Positions 1-7,651 of a DNA stretch of 35,249 nt are shown here, one piece after another. Origin of the DNA: Opitutia bacterium (lineage in GTDB: Bacteria; Verrucomicrobiota; Verrucomicrobiia; Opitutales; Opitutaceae); NCBI GenBank assembly GCA_016199925.1, contig JACQFT010000215.1, positions 1-35,249 on the forward strand, given 5' to 3'. Numbering within the stretch: the first letter of the stretch is position 1; every line of letters starts with the position of its first letter. The notes under the pieces are model-generated. The model did not search any database and was not told the DNA's origin. It saw only the letters and a program-made list of their open reading frames with translations. Made by a program: the position numbers and the translations under genes.

Positions 1-565
1 CGGCGTCGAGGAGGCTGGGCTCGCCCTTGCGGTGCGCCGCCCATTCCATCAGGCCGGCGAAGAGGCCGGTGAACATCAGGTCGCCGAAGAGCGTGTTCTT
101 GAAAAAAAAGATCGTCGGTGGAAATTCCGGGTGGCCGACCGTCAGCGCCTGCCACCAGCCGGCGAGAGACTTCGCGTAGAACGGGTCGGCCCACCATGAC
201 TGCGTGTTCGTGACGAGGTAGAACAGGATGGCGCCGAGCAGGCCGCCGTTGAGCAGGCTGAGCCATGACTTTCGCCGGGCGACGAACGCACCGATCAACA
301 GCGCCGCGCCGAAGCACGCCGTGCGGATGACAAAGCCACCGAGGCTCCAGTGAAAACCATACTCCCGGGCGTGAAACCAATTCACATACACGTCCGAAAG
401 CTCCAGCCCCAGGAACGACAGAACCCAGAACCACGGTTTCCGAAAATAGACCGCGCCGCAAAAGGCGATGGCGGTGAAAGGCGAGAGGTTCGACAGCGAC
501 AGGTCCAACGTGGGCAAAACCCGGAACAGCACGGCGAGGGCGATGAGAGCGATGGCAAGTGGCAT
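1..565 (-). CDS. DUF6580-type multi-pass membrane protein (3' end cut by window)
   Basis: Reading leftwards from an ATG at 565-563, an open frame runs to the window edge (188 codons, no stop seen), so the C-terminus is missing. The product starts MPLAIALIALAVLF and has about six hydrophobic segments with short polar loops. An aromatic stretch (QSWWADPFYAKSL) is followed by GDLMFTGLFAGLMEW near the end. This pattern matches the DUF6580 family of putative transport proteins, usually about 180-190 residues, so only a few residues should be missing. The function of the family is not established. It lies downstream of the cobalamin adenosyltransferase on the same strand, separated by about 190 bases holding a hairpin repeat, so cotranscription is possible. 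A cobalamin or cobalt link is only guilt by association. The gene and reading frame are clear; the role is not. Confidence 0.8.
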   Translation of the reverse strand, partial: MPLAIALIALAVLFRVLPTLDLSLSNLSPFTAIAFCGAVYFRKPWFWVLSFLGLELSDVYVNWFHAREYGFHWSLGGFVIRTACFGAALLIGAFVARRKSWLSLLNGGLLGAILFYLVTNTQSWWADPFYAKSLAGWWQALTVGHPEFPPTIFFFKNTLFGDLMFTGLFAGLMEWAAHRKGEPSLLDA

Positions 566-610
566 GGAGCGGCGGCGTTAGTCGGCAGTCAACATACGGG
601 CCAATCGATA

Positions 611-753
611 AGCACCAAGCTCCAACATCCAAGCTCCAATGAAGCTCCAAGTTCCGGACGAAACACCAAGGCCACATCGGGTGGGCGGCTGTTTTCTTGG
701 ATCGCTTTTCCGAGATTCACTGGAGGTTGGAGCTTTGGATTTGGAGCTTCAGT
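611..753. repeat. Imperfect inverted repeat rich in AGCTCCAA / TTGGAGCT
   Basis: The left arm (611-655) contains three AGCTCCAA units. The right arm (719-753) carries the complement (GGTTGGAGCTTTGGATTTGGAGCTTC), so the two arms can pair around a loop of about 60 bases. It fills the gap between the adenosyltransferase stop (757) and the DUF6580 start (565). From memory, similar AGCTCCAA-type elements are scattered through genomes of this phylum. It may act as a terminator or RNA-stabilising hairpin. Confidence 0.7.
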
Positions 754-756
754 CGC

Positions 757-1296
757 TCACGCGCCTTCCGCTTCGCGCGCCATCAGCCAGAGCAAATCCG
801 ACACGCGGTTTACGTATTGCAGGAGCATGGGGCGCACGGTGCGGCCGTGGGTGCGGAGCGTCACCATGCGGCGCTCGGCGCGGCGGGCGGCGGTGCGGGC
901 GACATCGAGCGCGGCGGCGTGGGGGTTGGCCCCGGGCGTGGCCCAGCCGTCGAATTTGGGTGAGCGCGCCTCAATGGCGGCGACGCCGGCGTCGAGCCGC
1001 GCGAGCGCGGCTTCGTCGACTTTGGCAAATTTGGATTCGGCGTAGCGGGCGGCGTCGGACTCGGCGCACGCCATCTCGCCCATGAGCGCGACGAGGTCAG
1101 TCTGGATTCTCTCCAGCTCGGCGCGGCGGTCGGCGGCGGGGCAGTGGGCCTTGGCGAGACCGAGGGCGGCGTTCAGCTCGTCGAGCGCGCCGACGGTCTC
1201 GGCCTGCGGGTGGTCCTTGGGGATGCGCTGGCCGTAGAGCAGACCCGTGGTGCCGTCGTCGCCCGTGCGGGTGGCGATGGAGTTGGTGCGCTTCAT
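757..1296 (-). CDS. Cob(I)alamin adenosyltransferase, PduO type
   Basis: This 179-residue protein transfers the adenosyl group of ATP to cob(I)alamin, giving adenosylcobalamin in the cytoplasm. The N-terminal ATP loop TRTGDDGTTGLLYG (residues 9-22), the GALDELNAALG helix (36-46) and the C-terminal DVARTAARRAERR and NRVSDLLWLMAR helices are hallmarks of the trimeric PduO/MMAB family, and the length is normal. The ATG at 1296 is chosen because MKRTNSIATRTGD fits the family start, although the frame is open further upstream. That ATG overlaps the vapC stop as ATGA (1293-1296), so translation is probably coupled to the toxin gene. Coupling a cofactor gene to a toxin-antitoxin pair is odd. The DUF6580 gene downstream may be linked. 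Confidence 0.95.
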   Translation of the reverse strand: MKRTNSIATRTGDDGTTGLLYGQRIPKDHPQAETVGALDELNAALGLAKAHCPAADRRAELERIQTDLVALMGEMACAESDAARYAESKFAKVDEAALARLDAGVAAIEARSPKFDGWATPGANPHAAALDVARTAARRAERRMVTLRTHGRTVRPMLLQYVNRVSDLLWLMAREAEGA

Positions 1297-1697
1297 TTGA
1301 CGTGGCTGAATTTCAGTCCCGGGATTTGCGCGAAATGCGCGTCCGAACTCAACAGCGGAAGTTCGCGCCGCAACGCGACGGCGGCGATCAGGCAATCGGC
1401 GGGCGGCACGTTGACGCCTTTCCAGCGCAGGCGGGCGTAGATGCCGGCCGCGCGGTGAAAGTCCTCGGGTTGCTCGGCTTCGTGGTGCCAGAGTCCCATC
1501 TGTGCGCGCAGAAATTCCATCTCAGTCTCAGTGCGTGCGCCTTGAATCGTCTCCTGCACTATTTGGCCGCAGATCACCGCGGCATGGGCGCGGGCCAAGT
1601 CGTGAATGAGCGCGACGGCCGGAGCCTTGCCCCGGAAAAAATCCACCCAGACGGAGGTGTCCACCACCGACCGCTCAACGGTGCGTGCGCTTGGCAT
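1293..1697 (-). CDS. vapC: VapC-type PIN-domain ribonuclease toxin
   Basis: This 134-residue PIN-domain protein is the likely toxin of a type II pair. VapC toxins are Mg2+-dependent endoribonucleases that usually cut tRNA or rRNA. The expected acidic residues are all visible: Asp13 in VVDTSVW, Glu49 in GQIVQET, Asp101 in PPADCLIAA and Asp119 in LLSSDAHF, so the enzyme should be active. The ATG at 1697 lies inside the end of the antitoxin gene, a 23-base overlap typical of coupled vapBC. Its stop overlaps the start of the cobalamin adenosyltransferase. Regulation is expected by VapBC binding to its own promoter upstream of 1899. Confidence 0.92.
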   Translation of the reverse strand: MPSARTVERSVVDTSVWVDFFRGKAPAVALIHDLARAHAAVICGQIVQETIQGARTETEMEFLRAQMGLWHHEAEQPEDFHRAAGIYARLRWKGVNVPPADCLIAAVALRRELPLLSSDAHFAQIPGLKFSHVK

Positions 1698-1899
1698 CGG
1701 CGACGGAGAGTTTGTTGGCGCGTTCCGCCTCGGTGTGCAGGTGGGGATACTTGCCGGCCAGCCCCATGAAGTCGGCGACTTTGCGGCGGCGGACCTTCTC
1801 CTCGATGGCGCGGCGGATGGCCTCCGGCACGCTGGCGTCGGGTTCTCCCGCCATCAATTCCTTCAGTTGGGCGTCATCAATCGTGATGGTTGTGCGCAT
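1675..1899 (-). CDS. vapB: VapB-type antitoxin
   Basis: This 74-residue protein starts MRTTITIDDAQLKELM, the short beta-strand and helix of ribbon-helix-helix antitoxins of the VapB (DUF2191-like) group. The charged C-terminal half (residues about 35-74) would wrap the toxin. It neutralises the downstream VapC and should repress the operon. The ATG at 1899 is preferred over an in-frame TTG two codons upstream (1905), because the family typically begins directly with MRTT. It overlaps vapC by 23 bases. The cell location is cytoplasmic. Confidence 0.88.
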   Translation of the reverse strand: MRTTITIDDAQLKELMAGEPDASVPEAIRRAIEEKVRRRKVADFMGLAGKYPHLHTEAERANKLSVADAKRTHR

Positions 1900-1989
1900 C
1901 GCCAACTAGCTGTTCAAGCGCATCAGAATGTCAACCGCGAGGATGCGTGGTGTCGCGTCGCCGGAGGCCGCGCCCTCGCGCGTGCGCGG

Positions 1990-2016
1990 CCAATGTCACT
2001 TATTAAGTGACATTGG
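1990..2016. repeat. 27-base near-perfect AT-rich palindrome (copy A)
   Basis: The sequence has 13-base arms (CCAATGTCACTTA and its complement) around one central base at 2003. It lies between def (stop at 2172) and vapB (start at 1899). It is AT-rich in a GC-rich setting and flanked by an 8-base direct repeat TGCGCGGC (1983-1990 and 2018-2025), which could be a target duplication. A related copy sits at 26853-26877. It could be an operator, a terminator or a small mobile palindrome. Confidence 0.8.
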
Positions 2017-2054
2017 CTGCGCGGCTGACGGAACTTCTCGCGGCGGACGTCCCT

Positions 2055-2158
2055 GGCTGCCGGGAGCGTGAGAGAGCACGATGCCACCGACACGGATACC
2101 TGGGGCTGCCGGGAGCGCGCGGCTCGGCTGGCTGGCAGAACGCGGCGAGGGCGCCGCG
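2055..2158. repeat. Short direct repeats in the def-vapB gap
   Basis: GGCTGCCGGGAGCG occurs at 2055-2068 and again at 2103-2116, 48 bases apart. Next to it, GAACGCGGCGAGGGCGCCGC (2139-2158) matches 11028-11047 exactly, where it forms one arm of an inverted element. This gap therefore seems to hold remnants of dispersed repeats rather than a gene. Confidence 0.55.
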
Positions 2159-2171
2159 TCTCCATCACGAC

Positions 2172-2741
2172 TCACTTCTTCGCGGCGTCGCGGGTGCGTT
2201 TCTTGAGCGCCTTGAGCTCGGCGTCGATCTCGGCGAGAGAATCTTTCTCCATGCGGTCAATGAAGAGGATGCCGTTGAGGTGGTCGGCCTCGTGCTGGAG
2301 GCAGCGGGCGAACAGGCCGTTGCAGCGCAGCGTGTGCGGGTGGCCGTCGCCGTCCTGGAAGGCGACGCGGACCGCGTCGGGCCGCACGACATCGCCGCGG
2401 ATCCGCGGGAACGACAGGCAGCCCTCCTCGTAGGCGGATGCTTCGCCGCCCGGCTCGGGGGTGATGACGGGATTGACGACGGTCAGCGGCATGAAGAGTT
2501 CGAGCGGCGGGCGCGCGCCGTTCAGCTCCCAGTCGAAGTCCGGCTCCACCGCCCGCAGGTCGACGACGCAGAGCTGGATCGCCTGGCCGATCTGCTGGGC
2601 GGCGAGGCCGATGCCCTCGGCGGCGTGCATCGTCTCGACCATCTCGGCCGCGAGTTTCCGCAGCGCCGCGTCGCAGGCGGAGACTTTCGCGCCTTTTTTG
2701 CGGAGGATCGGCTCGTTGAACTGAACAATCGGCAGCGGCAT
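2172..2741 (-). CDS. def: Peptide deformylase
   Basis: This 189-residue enzyme removes the formyl group from the N-terminal methionine of new proteins. All three metal-site motifs are intact: GIGLAAQQ (residues 43-50), EEGCLS with Cys108, and QHEADH with His150, Glu151 and His154, the Fe2+/Zn2+ ligands and catalytic base. The length is normal for the family. The ATG at 2741 (MPLPIVQFNEPILR) fits the family start. The gene is divergent from the 2830 operon across about 88 bases that contain an inverted repeat. Downstream on the same strand lie vapBC and the cobalamin enzyme. Confidence 0.97.
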   Translation of the reverse strand: MPLPIVQFNEPILRKKGAKVSACDAALRKLAAEMVETMHAAEGIGLAAQQIGQAIQLCVVDLRAVEPDFDWELNGARPPLELFMPLTVVNPVITPEPGGEASAYEEGCLSFPRIRGDVVRPDAVRVAFQDGDGHPHTLRCNGLFARCLQHEADHLNGILFIDRMEKDSLAEIDAELKALKKRTRDAAKK

Positions 2742-2761
2742 GGGTCGTAGGATGCTCAAGG

Positions 2762-2790
2762 TATTTGCCAGGGCAACCCGGCGGCAAATA
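2762..2790. promoter_or_regulatory. Inverted repeat between divergent genes (possible operator)
   Basis: TATTTGCC (2762-2769) and GGCAAATA (2783-2790) are perfect 8-base arms with a 13-base spacer. They sit in the short region between the def start (2741) and the 2830 operon. The spacing and AT-rich arms resemble a binding site for a dimeric regulator or part of the promoters. No -10/-35 pair is convincing enough to annotate. Confidence 0.4.
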
Positions 2791-2829
2791 AATTTGTTCC
2801 GCCGCCCCGACCCTGTTATGCATCCACGC

Positions 2830-4482
2830 ATGAATCAGCCCACCGCCACCGTCCGCCGCGACTACTCCGCGGCCTGGCTGGGCTGGCTGGTCCTCGGGCT
2901 CGGGCTCCTGGCGGTGGCGTGGCTGCTGCCGGTGAACATCAAGTCGCTCAACCCGGCGCTCCTGCGCGAGGCCGGCCGCCACTCGACCACGGCGGCAGTG
3001 TTTGCGCGAGGGCTGCTCGACCTCGACAAACCCGGCCCCGCGGCGCTCGTGCTCGACGCCGCGCGGCAGGTCAACGACCCCAGCGCCGGGGCGGTGGGCG
3101 TGCTGCTCAAAGGCTTTGCCGTGCGCCATCCCGAGATGATGCCGTGGGGCGGCTGGGATGTGGCGCTGGAGCCGCTGCTCACGGGCAAGAACGCCGCAAC
3201 CGCGCCCGGCTCCGTGCCGGTGCTGAAATTTCTCGTCGTGCAGTCGGCGCGCGAGAATCTCCGCCGCTATCTCGCCGTCTCGCGCCTGCCCGGCGTGCAG
3301 ACGCTGCTCAAGACCGCCGACCTGACTTCGACCAGCCGGTTTGTGCCCGCGATGCGGCCGGGCGGCCAGCCGCTGGAAGCGGTCATCCTGCTCACGACTT
3401 ACCTCTGGCAGAGCGAGCATCTGTCGCCTTCGCTCCAGCGCGAAGTGCGCAGCCTGGCCGAGAACGCCGTCGCCTCCGGCCAGATGGGGCCGCTGGAAGA
3501 TTTCTACGTCGACATCCTCACGCTGGGCAAGCGCCTCGACTGGGAGCAGCTTTCGGAACTCCTCCGCACGACGACGAGCATCGGCACCGTCACGCAGTTT
3601 GCGCACCTCGCGCGCGTCGCGCCCGAGCATCTGCCCGTCATCTACACGGCCGCGCTCATGACCAAGTCCGCCGATGCGGTCGCGCGCTATCTGATCGCCT
3701 ACGGCAAACCCGGCGCGGAGAACCTGCGGTTCGCGCTCTCCTTCGGCGAGGGCGCCGTCGAGCAGCTCGTGCGGCGCCAGGTGCCGGTGACGAGCGGCGC
3801 CGGACCGGAGTTCGAGCTCGGCGCGGGCTTCGCGCTCGGCCATCCGGAGCTGGCGATTTTCGGCAAATACGCCGCGTTCCTCGCCGGCGTTTTCCTGCTG
3901 CTGCGATCGGTCGACCTGAAGCTCTTCTTCTCGGTCGAGTCGGCGCTGCGCGGCGCGTTCCCGCGGATGGGCAGCGGCGTCCTCGCGGCGATCCTCACCT
4001 TCCTGTTTTTCATCTTCTCGGAGCAGTTCCTCCTCAAGGCGGCCGCCTCCGAATACCAGATCCGGTTCACCTTCCCCGTGCTCGTCGCCGCCGCGACCGG
4101 CGCGACTCCCGCTCACTCAACCACCACCGCCACCATGGAAATGTCCACCGTCCTCTCCATCGCCCTCTTCGCCCTGCTGCAAGTCGGCATGTATGTCACC
4201 TGCCTGCTGAAAATCACCGAGGTCGAGCGCCAGGCGCTGCCGCCGCTGACCAAGCTGAAGCTCATGGAAAACGAGGAGAACCTCTTCGACGGCGGCCTCT
4301 ATCTCGGCATCGCCGGCACGGCCACCGCGCTCGTGCTCCAGGTGCTCGGCCTGATCGACGCGAACCTGCTCGCGGCCTACTCGTCGAATCTCTTCGGCAT
4401 CGTCTGCGTCGCGCTCGTGAAGATCCGCCACGTCCGCCCCTACAAGCGCAAACTCATCCTCGAGTCCCAAACCGGCGCCTGA
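2830..4482 (+). CDS. Unrecognised membrane protein, first gene of a two-gene operon
   Basis: I do not recognise a named family. The product (about 550 residues) has one hydrophobic segment near the N-terminus (LGWLVLGLGLLAVAWLLP) and a long soluble middle region of roughly 300 residues with helical character. The C-terminal third has about four more membrane segments (for example AAFLAGVFLLL, AAILTFLFFIF, IALFALLQVGMYVTCLL and a fourth near GTATALVLQVLGLI). The topology suggests a large domain outside the cytoplasm, anchored at both ends. The start is uncertain: ATG at 2830 is chosen, but ATG at 2818 is in frame four codons earlier, and neither has a clear ribosome site. The next gene begins 3 bases after the stop, so the two proteins are probably made together and may form a complex. 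Codon use looks like that of the neighbours. Confidence 0.8.
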   Translation: MNQPTATVRRDYSAAWLGWLVLGLGLLAVAWLLPVNIKSLNPALLREAGRHSTTAAVFARGLLDLDKPGPAALVLDAARQVNDPSAGAVGVLLKGFAVRHPEMMPWGGWDVALEPLLTGKNAATAPGSVPVLKFLVVQSARENLRRYLAVSRLPGVQTLLKTADLTSTSRFVPAMRPGGQPLEAVILLTTYLWQSEHLSPSLQREVRSLAENAVASGQMGPLEDFYVDILTLGKRLDWEQLSELLRTTTSIGTVTQFAHLARVAPEHLPVIYTAALMTKSADAVARYLIAYGKPGAENLRFALSFGEGAVEQLVRRQVPVTSGAGPEFELGAGFALGHPELAIFGKYAAFLAGVFLLLRSVDLKLFFSVESALRGAFPRMGSGVLAAILTFLFFIFSEQFLLKAAASEYQIRFTFPVLVAAATGATPAHSTTTATMEMSTVLSIALFALLQVGMYVTCLLKITEVERQALPPLTKLKLMENEENLFDGGLYLGIAGTATALVLQVLGLIDANLLAAYSSNLFGIVCVALVKIRHVRPYKRKLILESQTGA

Positions 4483-4485
4483 GCC

Positions 4486-5880
4486 ATGAACAAGACGCTC
4501 CTCCTCATCATCTGCGACTTCCTCCTGCTCAACCTCCTCGCGTTGACCAAGTGGGAGAAGGCCGAGCCGCCGCGCGCCGCGCAGGTCGCCGCCGCGCAGC
4601 AAGCCGCCGCCGCCACGCCCGCCGTCAACGCCGACCTGGTCGAACTCATGCGCATTTCCCTCGAAGACGAGAAGTCCACCCGCACGCAGCTCGCTCAGCA
4701 GCTCGCCTCGACGCAGGGCTCGCTCTCCGAGCGCGAGAAGAACCTCGCGGCCCTCCAGCAGCAGAAGGGCCAGTTGGAGAATTCCCTCGCCGCGACGCAG
4801 TCCACGGCGCACGAACTGGAGCAAAAATACACCGCCGCCGCGCAGGAGGCCGGGCTCACCAAGGAGCAGCTCGCCAAGATGCAGCGCGAGCTGGAGGAGC
4901 GCCGCGCCGAGGCCGAGCGCCAGAAGCAGGAACTCGCCCGGATGGAGAAACAGAACACCGAGGCGCGCCAGCGCATCGAGAACCTGAACGTCGCCGTGCG
5001 CGTCGCCGAGCAGGAGAAACAGATGCTCGCCAGCAACCTGACCGAGGCCAAACAGCAGGTCGAGGTCGAGCGGCAGGAGCGCGCCCGCGTGCAGGAGCAG
5101 ACGGTGCAGCTCGCGCAGGGCGTCGGCCAGCTCGCGGAGAAATCCGGCGAGCTGTCCAAGGAGATCCGCGACAACCGCCCGATCAACTCGAACCTCATCT
5201 TCACCGATTTCCTCGCCAACCGCGTGCAGACCAGGCTCACCACGCGGCGCCCGGGACTCTTCGGTCCGAACGTCAAGGACAAGGACGCGCAGACGATCCT
5301 CGTGAGCGACGGCCGGCACACCTACGCGCTGATGCACCTGAGCGACACGCCCTTCAGCCTCACCTTCGAGTCGCCGCCCGACTACGACCTGATCGCCGGC
5401 AAGCTGAGCCGCGGCGCGTTCAACGCCCCGGTGAAAGAGCTGGCGTTCCTCGCGCTCGATCCGCGCCTCGTGGTGCTCCCGGTCGACGATTCCCTCGCGG
5501 CGCTGATGGGCGCGAAAATCTATAAGCTCGCCGCCGAGCCGTTCAAGTTTCCCGAGGCCGTGGTCGTGCGCGCCGACGACGGCAAGTATGGCGAGACGCC
5601 GTTCCGCATCGACGCGGCGAACCCCGGCTACGTGAAGCTCGACAACCGGATCGTCACGCGGCTGTTCGGCGAATTCTCGCCGAAGCGCGGCGATCTCGTC
5701 TTCAGCAAATCCGGCGACCTGATCGGCATGATGGTGAACAACGATTATTGCGCCGTGCTCGGCGATTTCCGCGCCGCGCACACGCTGACCGCGGGCGACG
5801 ACGTCGTGCAGCCGAAGACCGGCGCGACCTTCGCCGATCTCGCCGCACGCTGGCAGCGGCTGCCGTTCAAGCTGCAGTGA
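4486..5880 (+). CDS. Membrane-anchored coiled-coil protein of unknown function
   Basis: The 464-residue product begins with MNKTLLLIICDFLLLNLLAL, an uncleaved membrane anchor. A linker rich in Ala and Pro follows, then a long coiled coil (residues about 55-225, rich in Glu, Gln, Lys and Arg). The C-terminal domain of about 230 residues starts near NRPINSNLIFTDF and ends with PKRGDLVFSKSGDLIGMMVN. That last stretch loosely resembles the strand around the active serine of trypsin-fold proteins, but I see no complete His-Asp-Ser triad, so protease activity is not claimed. The protein would sit in the inner membrane with its coiled coil and C-terminal domain in the periplasm. It is tightly coupled (3 bases) to the preceding membrane protein and is the last gene of the operon; a hairpin repeat follows. 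Confidence 0.82.
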   Translation: MNKTLLLIICDFLLLNLLALTKWEKAEPPRAAQVAAAQQAAAATPAVNADLVELMRISLEDEKSTRTQLAQQLASTQGSLSEREKNLAALQQQKGQLENSLAATQSTAHELEQKYTAAAQEAGLTKEQLAKMQRELEERRAEAERQKQELARMEKQNTEARQRIENLNVAVRVAEQEKQMLASNLTEAKQQVEVERQERARVQEQTVQLAQGVGQLAEKSGELSKEIRDNRPINSNLIFTDFLANRVQTRLTTRRPGLFGPNVKDKDAQTILVSDGRHTYALMHLSDTPFSLTFESPPDYDLIAGKLSRGAFNAPVKELAFLALDPRLVVLPVDDSLAALMGAKIYKLAAEPFKFPEAVVVRADDGKYGETPFRIDAANPGYVKLDNRIVTRLFGEFSPKRGDLVFSKSGDLIGMMVNNDYCAVLGDFRAAHTLTAGDDVVQPKTGATFADLAARWQRLPFKLQ

Positions 5881-5903
5881 TGAAGCCCCGGCGCTGACTG
5901 AAC

Positions 5904-5994
5904 TGTAGGAGCGGCTTTACGCCGCGATTCTGCTCAGCCATCGCGGCACTCCGCCGTCGCCAAGGCTATGGCGGACAAGAAAGCCGCTCCTACA
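5904..5994. repeat. REP-like hairpin, family TGTAGGAGCGGC
   Basis: The outer arms TGTAGGAGCGGCTTT (5904-5918) and its exact complement (5980-5994) enclose further short inverted repeats, including GCCGCGAT (5921-5928) with ATCGCGGC (5940-5947). It lies between two convergent genes (stops at 5880 and 6030), a typical place for REP elements and a possible two-way terminator. The outer arm resembles REP elements known from gamma-proteobacteria. Confidence 0.82.
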
Positions 5995-6029
5995 ATTCGT
6001 GATTTTCAAGTGCGGACGCGCAATAGCGC

Positions 6030-7568
6030 TCACGGCTCGAACTGATAGAGCGTGAACTTGTCCGCGGCGCCGTGCGGCGTCGTGAACACACGCCGGGTCG
6101 GCGCGCCGGGCTGGTCGAGCCACGCGGCGGCGGGGTAGAGGCTGCCTTCGTAGAGCAGGAAAAACGCGACGCGTTGTCCGGCGGAGATTTTTTTTAGCCC
6201 CGGCAGCGAAGCGGCAAGTTCGCTGGGCTCGTAGACGGTGAAGGGCACGACGCCGATGCGCGGATCGCCGAGTTCGGCGAGCATCAGCCCGTAGCAACCG
6301 GGCCGCAGGAAACGGTGCGTGAGGACGAGGCAGCGGACGTTGTGCCGGTCGGCGTAGTCGCCGAGGAAGCGGCGCACGTCGTTCAGACCGCGTCCGCTCC
6401 AGGGACCGGTGACGTATTGTGCGATCTCTTGAGCGGGGATTGCCGCCGTTTCCGGGGCCGTGCCGATCTGCCGAGAAACCAGAGTCCATCGGCCCAGGGC
6501 GACGAGCAACACGGCCGCGGCGAGAGCGCGGGTCCGACCGGCGGTGGAGACCAGCGCCCGGCCCCAGGCAAGGGACAGGAAGAAAACCAGCGGCAGATGG
6601 TCCGGGAGGGCGTAGCGCGCGAAGGGGCGGTTGTAGAAAAGCGCGGACACCAGAAGGGCCAGCACCGAACCCAAGGCGCAGGCGCCGACGACGCGGGACC
6701 TGGCGCGGAGGGAAAGAACGAGTGCGCCGGCCAACAGCAGGAGAAGCGGCCATCCACCGTAGCCCTCGTGCCAGCGGAGCCAGGTCGCGAGACGCCCGGC
6801 CGCGGAGGCCCAGTAGTGGCCGCTGTCGAAAACAGGCAACGACTCGAAGCGGGAGCTGTGCTGACCCACTTTGAAAAGACTCGGCCCCAAGAGCGCCAGC
6901 GGGGCCAGCGCGCCCAAGCCAAGCAGAACAAGCTCCCGACCGAAAATTCGGCGGGTGTGACTCCGCTGGATCGCGGAATAGATCAAACCGAGCCACCCCA
7001 GCGCGAACACGGCGGAGATTTTGATCAGGAACGCCGTCCCGAAAAATGTGCCGGCGACGACAAACCAAAGCGGCCGGCGGCCTTCCGGGCGCGAAACGCC
7101 CGTGACGATGCACACGGTGGACCACGCGAGCAGCGCGGCGACAAAGGTGTCTTGGAGGGCCAAGCGTTCGTGAAAAACGGCAAAGGGCATCGTCGCCCAA
7201 AGCGCCATGCCGCAGAGCGCCGCCGGGCGTCCGGCCAGGCGGAACAGGGCGAGGCCGAGCGCGGAGACCGTGGCCAAGCCCGCGCCTGCGCTCAGCAGCC
7301 GCGCCACCAGCAGGGCGTGCGCCGGAAACCAGCCGGCAGGAAGAAACTGGCAGGCGAGCAACGGCCGACCCTGGCCCAACGGATCGACCACGGTTTTCAC
7401 CCGCGAATCAAGGGCCACAAGAATGTTCCCCGCTTCGTCAACGAAGGGCTCGAGGGTGCCGAGGCCGCGGAAGCGCAGCCACGCGGCGACGAGCAGGGGC
7501 AGCGCGGCCCAGGTCCAAAAAGGCAGACGGGATTCGCTGGGGCGCGCGGACAGCATCGGTCGGGGCAT
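6030..7568 (-). CDS. Multi-pass membrane glycosyltransferase-like protein (GT39/ArnT type)
   Basis: The 512-residue protein has about ten or more hydrophobic segments. An acidic motif follows the first of them (LGTLEPFVDEAGNILVALD), in the first large loop, where GT39/ArnT/PMT-like enzymes carry a catalytic Asp or Glu. Such enzymes transfer sugars from polyprenyl-phosphate donors on the outer face of the membrane. The C-terminal 120 residues form a soluble periplasmic domain. Two nearby starts are possible, ATG at 7568 and ATG at 7556. The gene is convergent with the 4486 gene and divergent from the 7652 gene. Two other proteins in the window (27468-29495 and 29577-31064) have the same general plan. 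The donor and acceptor cannot be inferred. Confidence 0.8.
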   Translation of the reverse strand: MPRPMLSARPSESRLPFWTWAALPLLVAAWLRFRGLGTLEPFVDEAGNILVALDSRVKTVVDPLGQGRPLLACQFLPAGWFPAHALLVARLLSAGAGLATVSALGLALFRLAGRPAALCGMALWATMPFAVFHERLALQDTFVAALLAWSTVCIVTGVSRPEGRRPLWFVVAGTFFGTAFLIKISAVFALGWLGLIYSAIQRSHTRRIFGRELVLLGLGALAPLALLGPSLFKVGQHSSRFESLPVFDSGHYWASAAGRLATWLRWHEGYGGWPLLLLLAGALVLSLRARSRVVGACALGSVLALLVSALFYNRPFARYALPDHLPLVFFLSLAWGRALVSTAGRTRALAAAVLLVALGRWTLVSRQIGTAPETAAIPAQEIAQYVTGPWSGRGLNDVRRFLGDYADRHNVRCLVLTHRFLRPGCYGLMLAELGDPRIGVVPFTVYEPSELAASLPGLKKISAGQRVAFFLLYEGSLYPAAAWLDQPGAPTRRVFTTPHGAADKFTLYQFEP

Positions 7569-7651
7569 CCAAGCGGGCGGCGAGGCGAAGTCAGGCCAAT
7601 TGTCCGCAAAGCTGGATTTACAGCGGCGCGGCGGACCGGCTTACTGCGCGG

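Noticed and set aside
2257-4116. Very long minus-strand open frame (about 619 codons) opposite the membrane gene
   Set aside because: Its composition is Arg, Gly, Glu and His-rich with no family features; it is a GC-rich shadow of the plus-strand gene.
5690-5740. Serine protease active site in the coiled-coil protein
   Set aside because: The KSGDLIGMMVN strand is suggestive, but no matching His and Asp could be placed.
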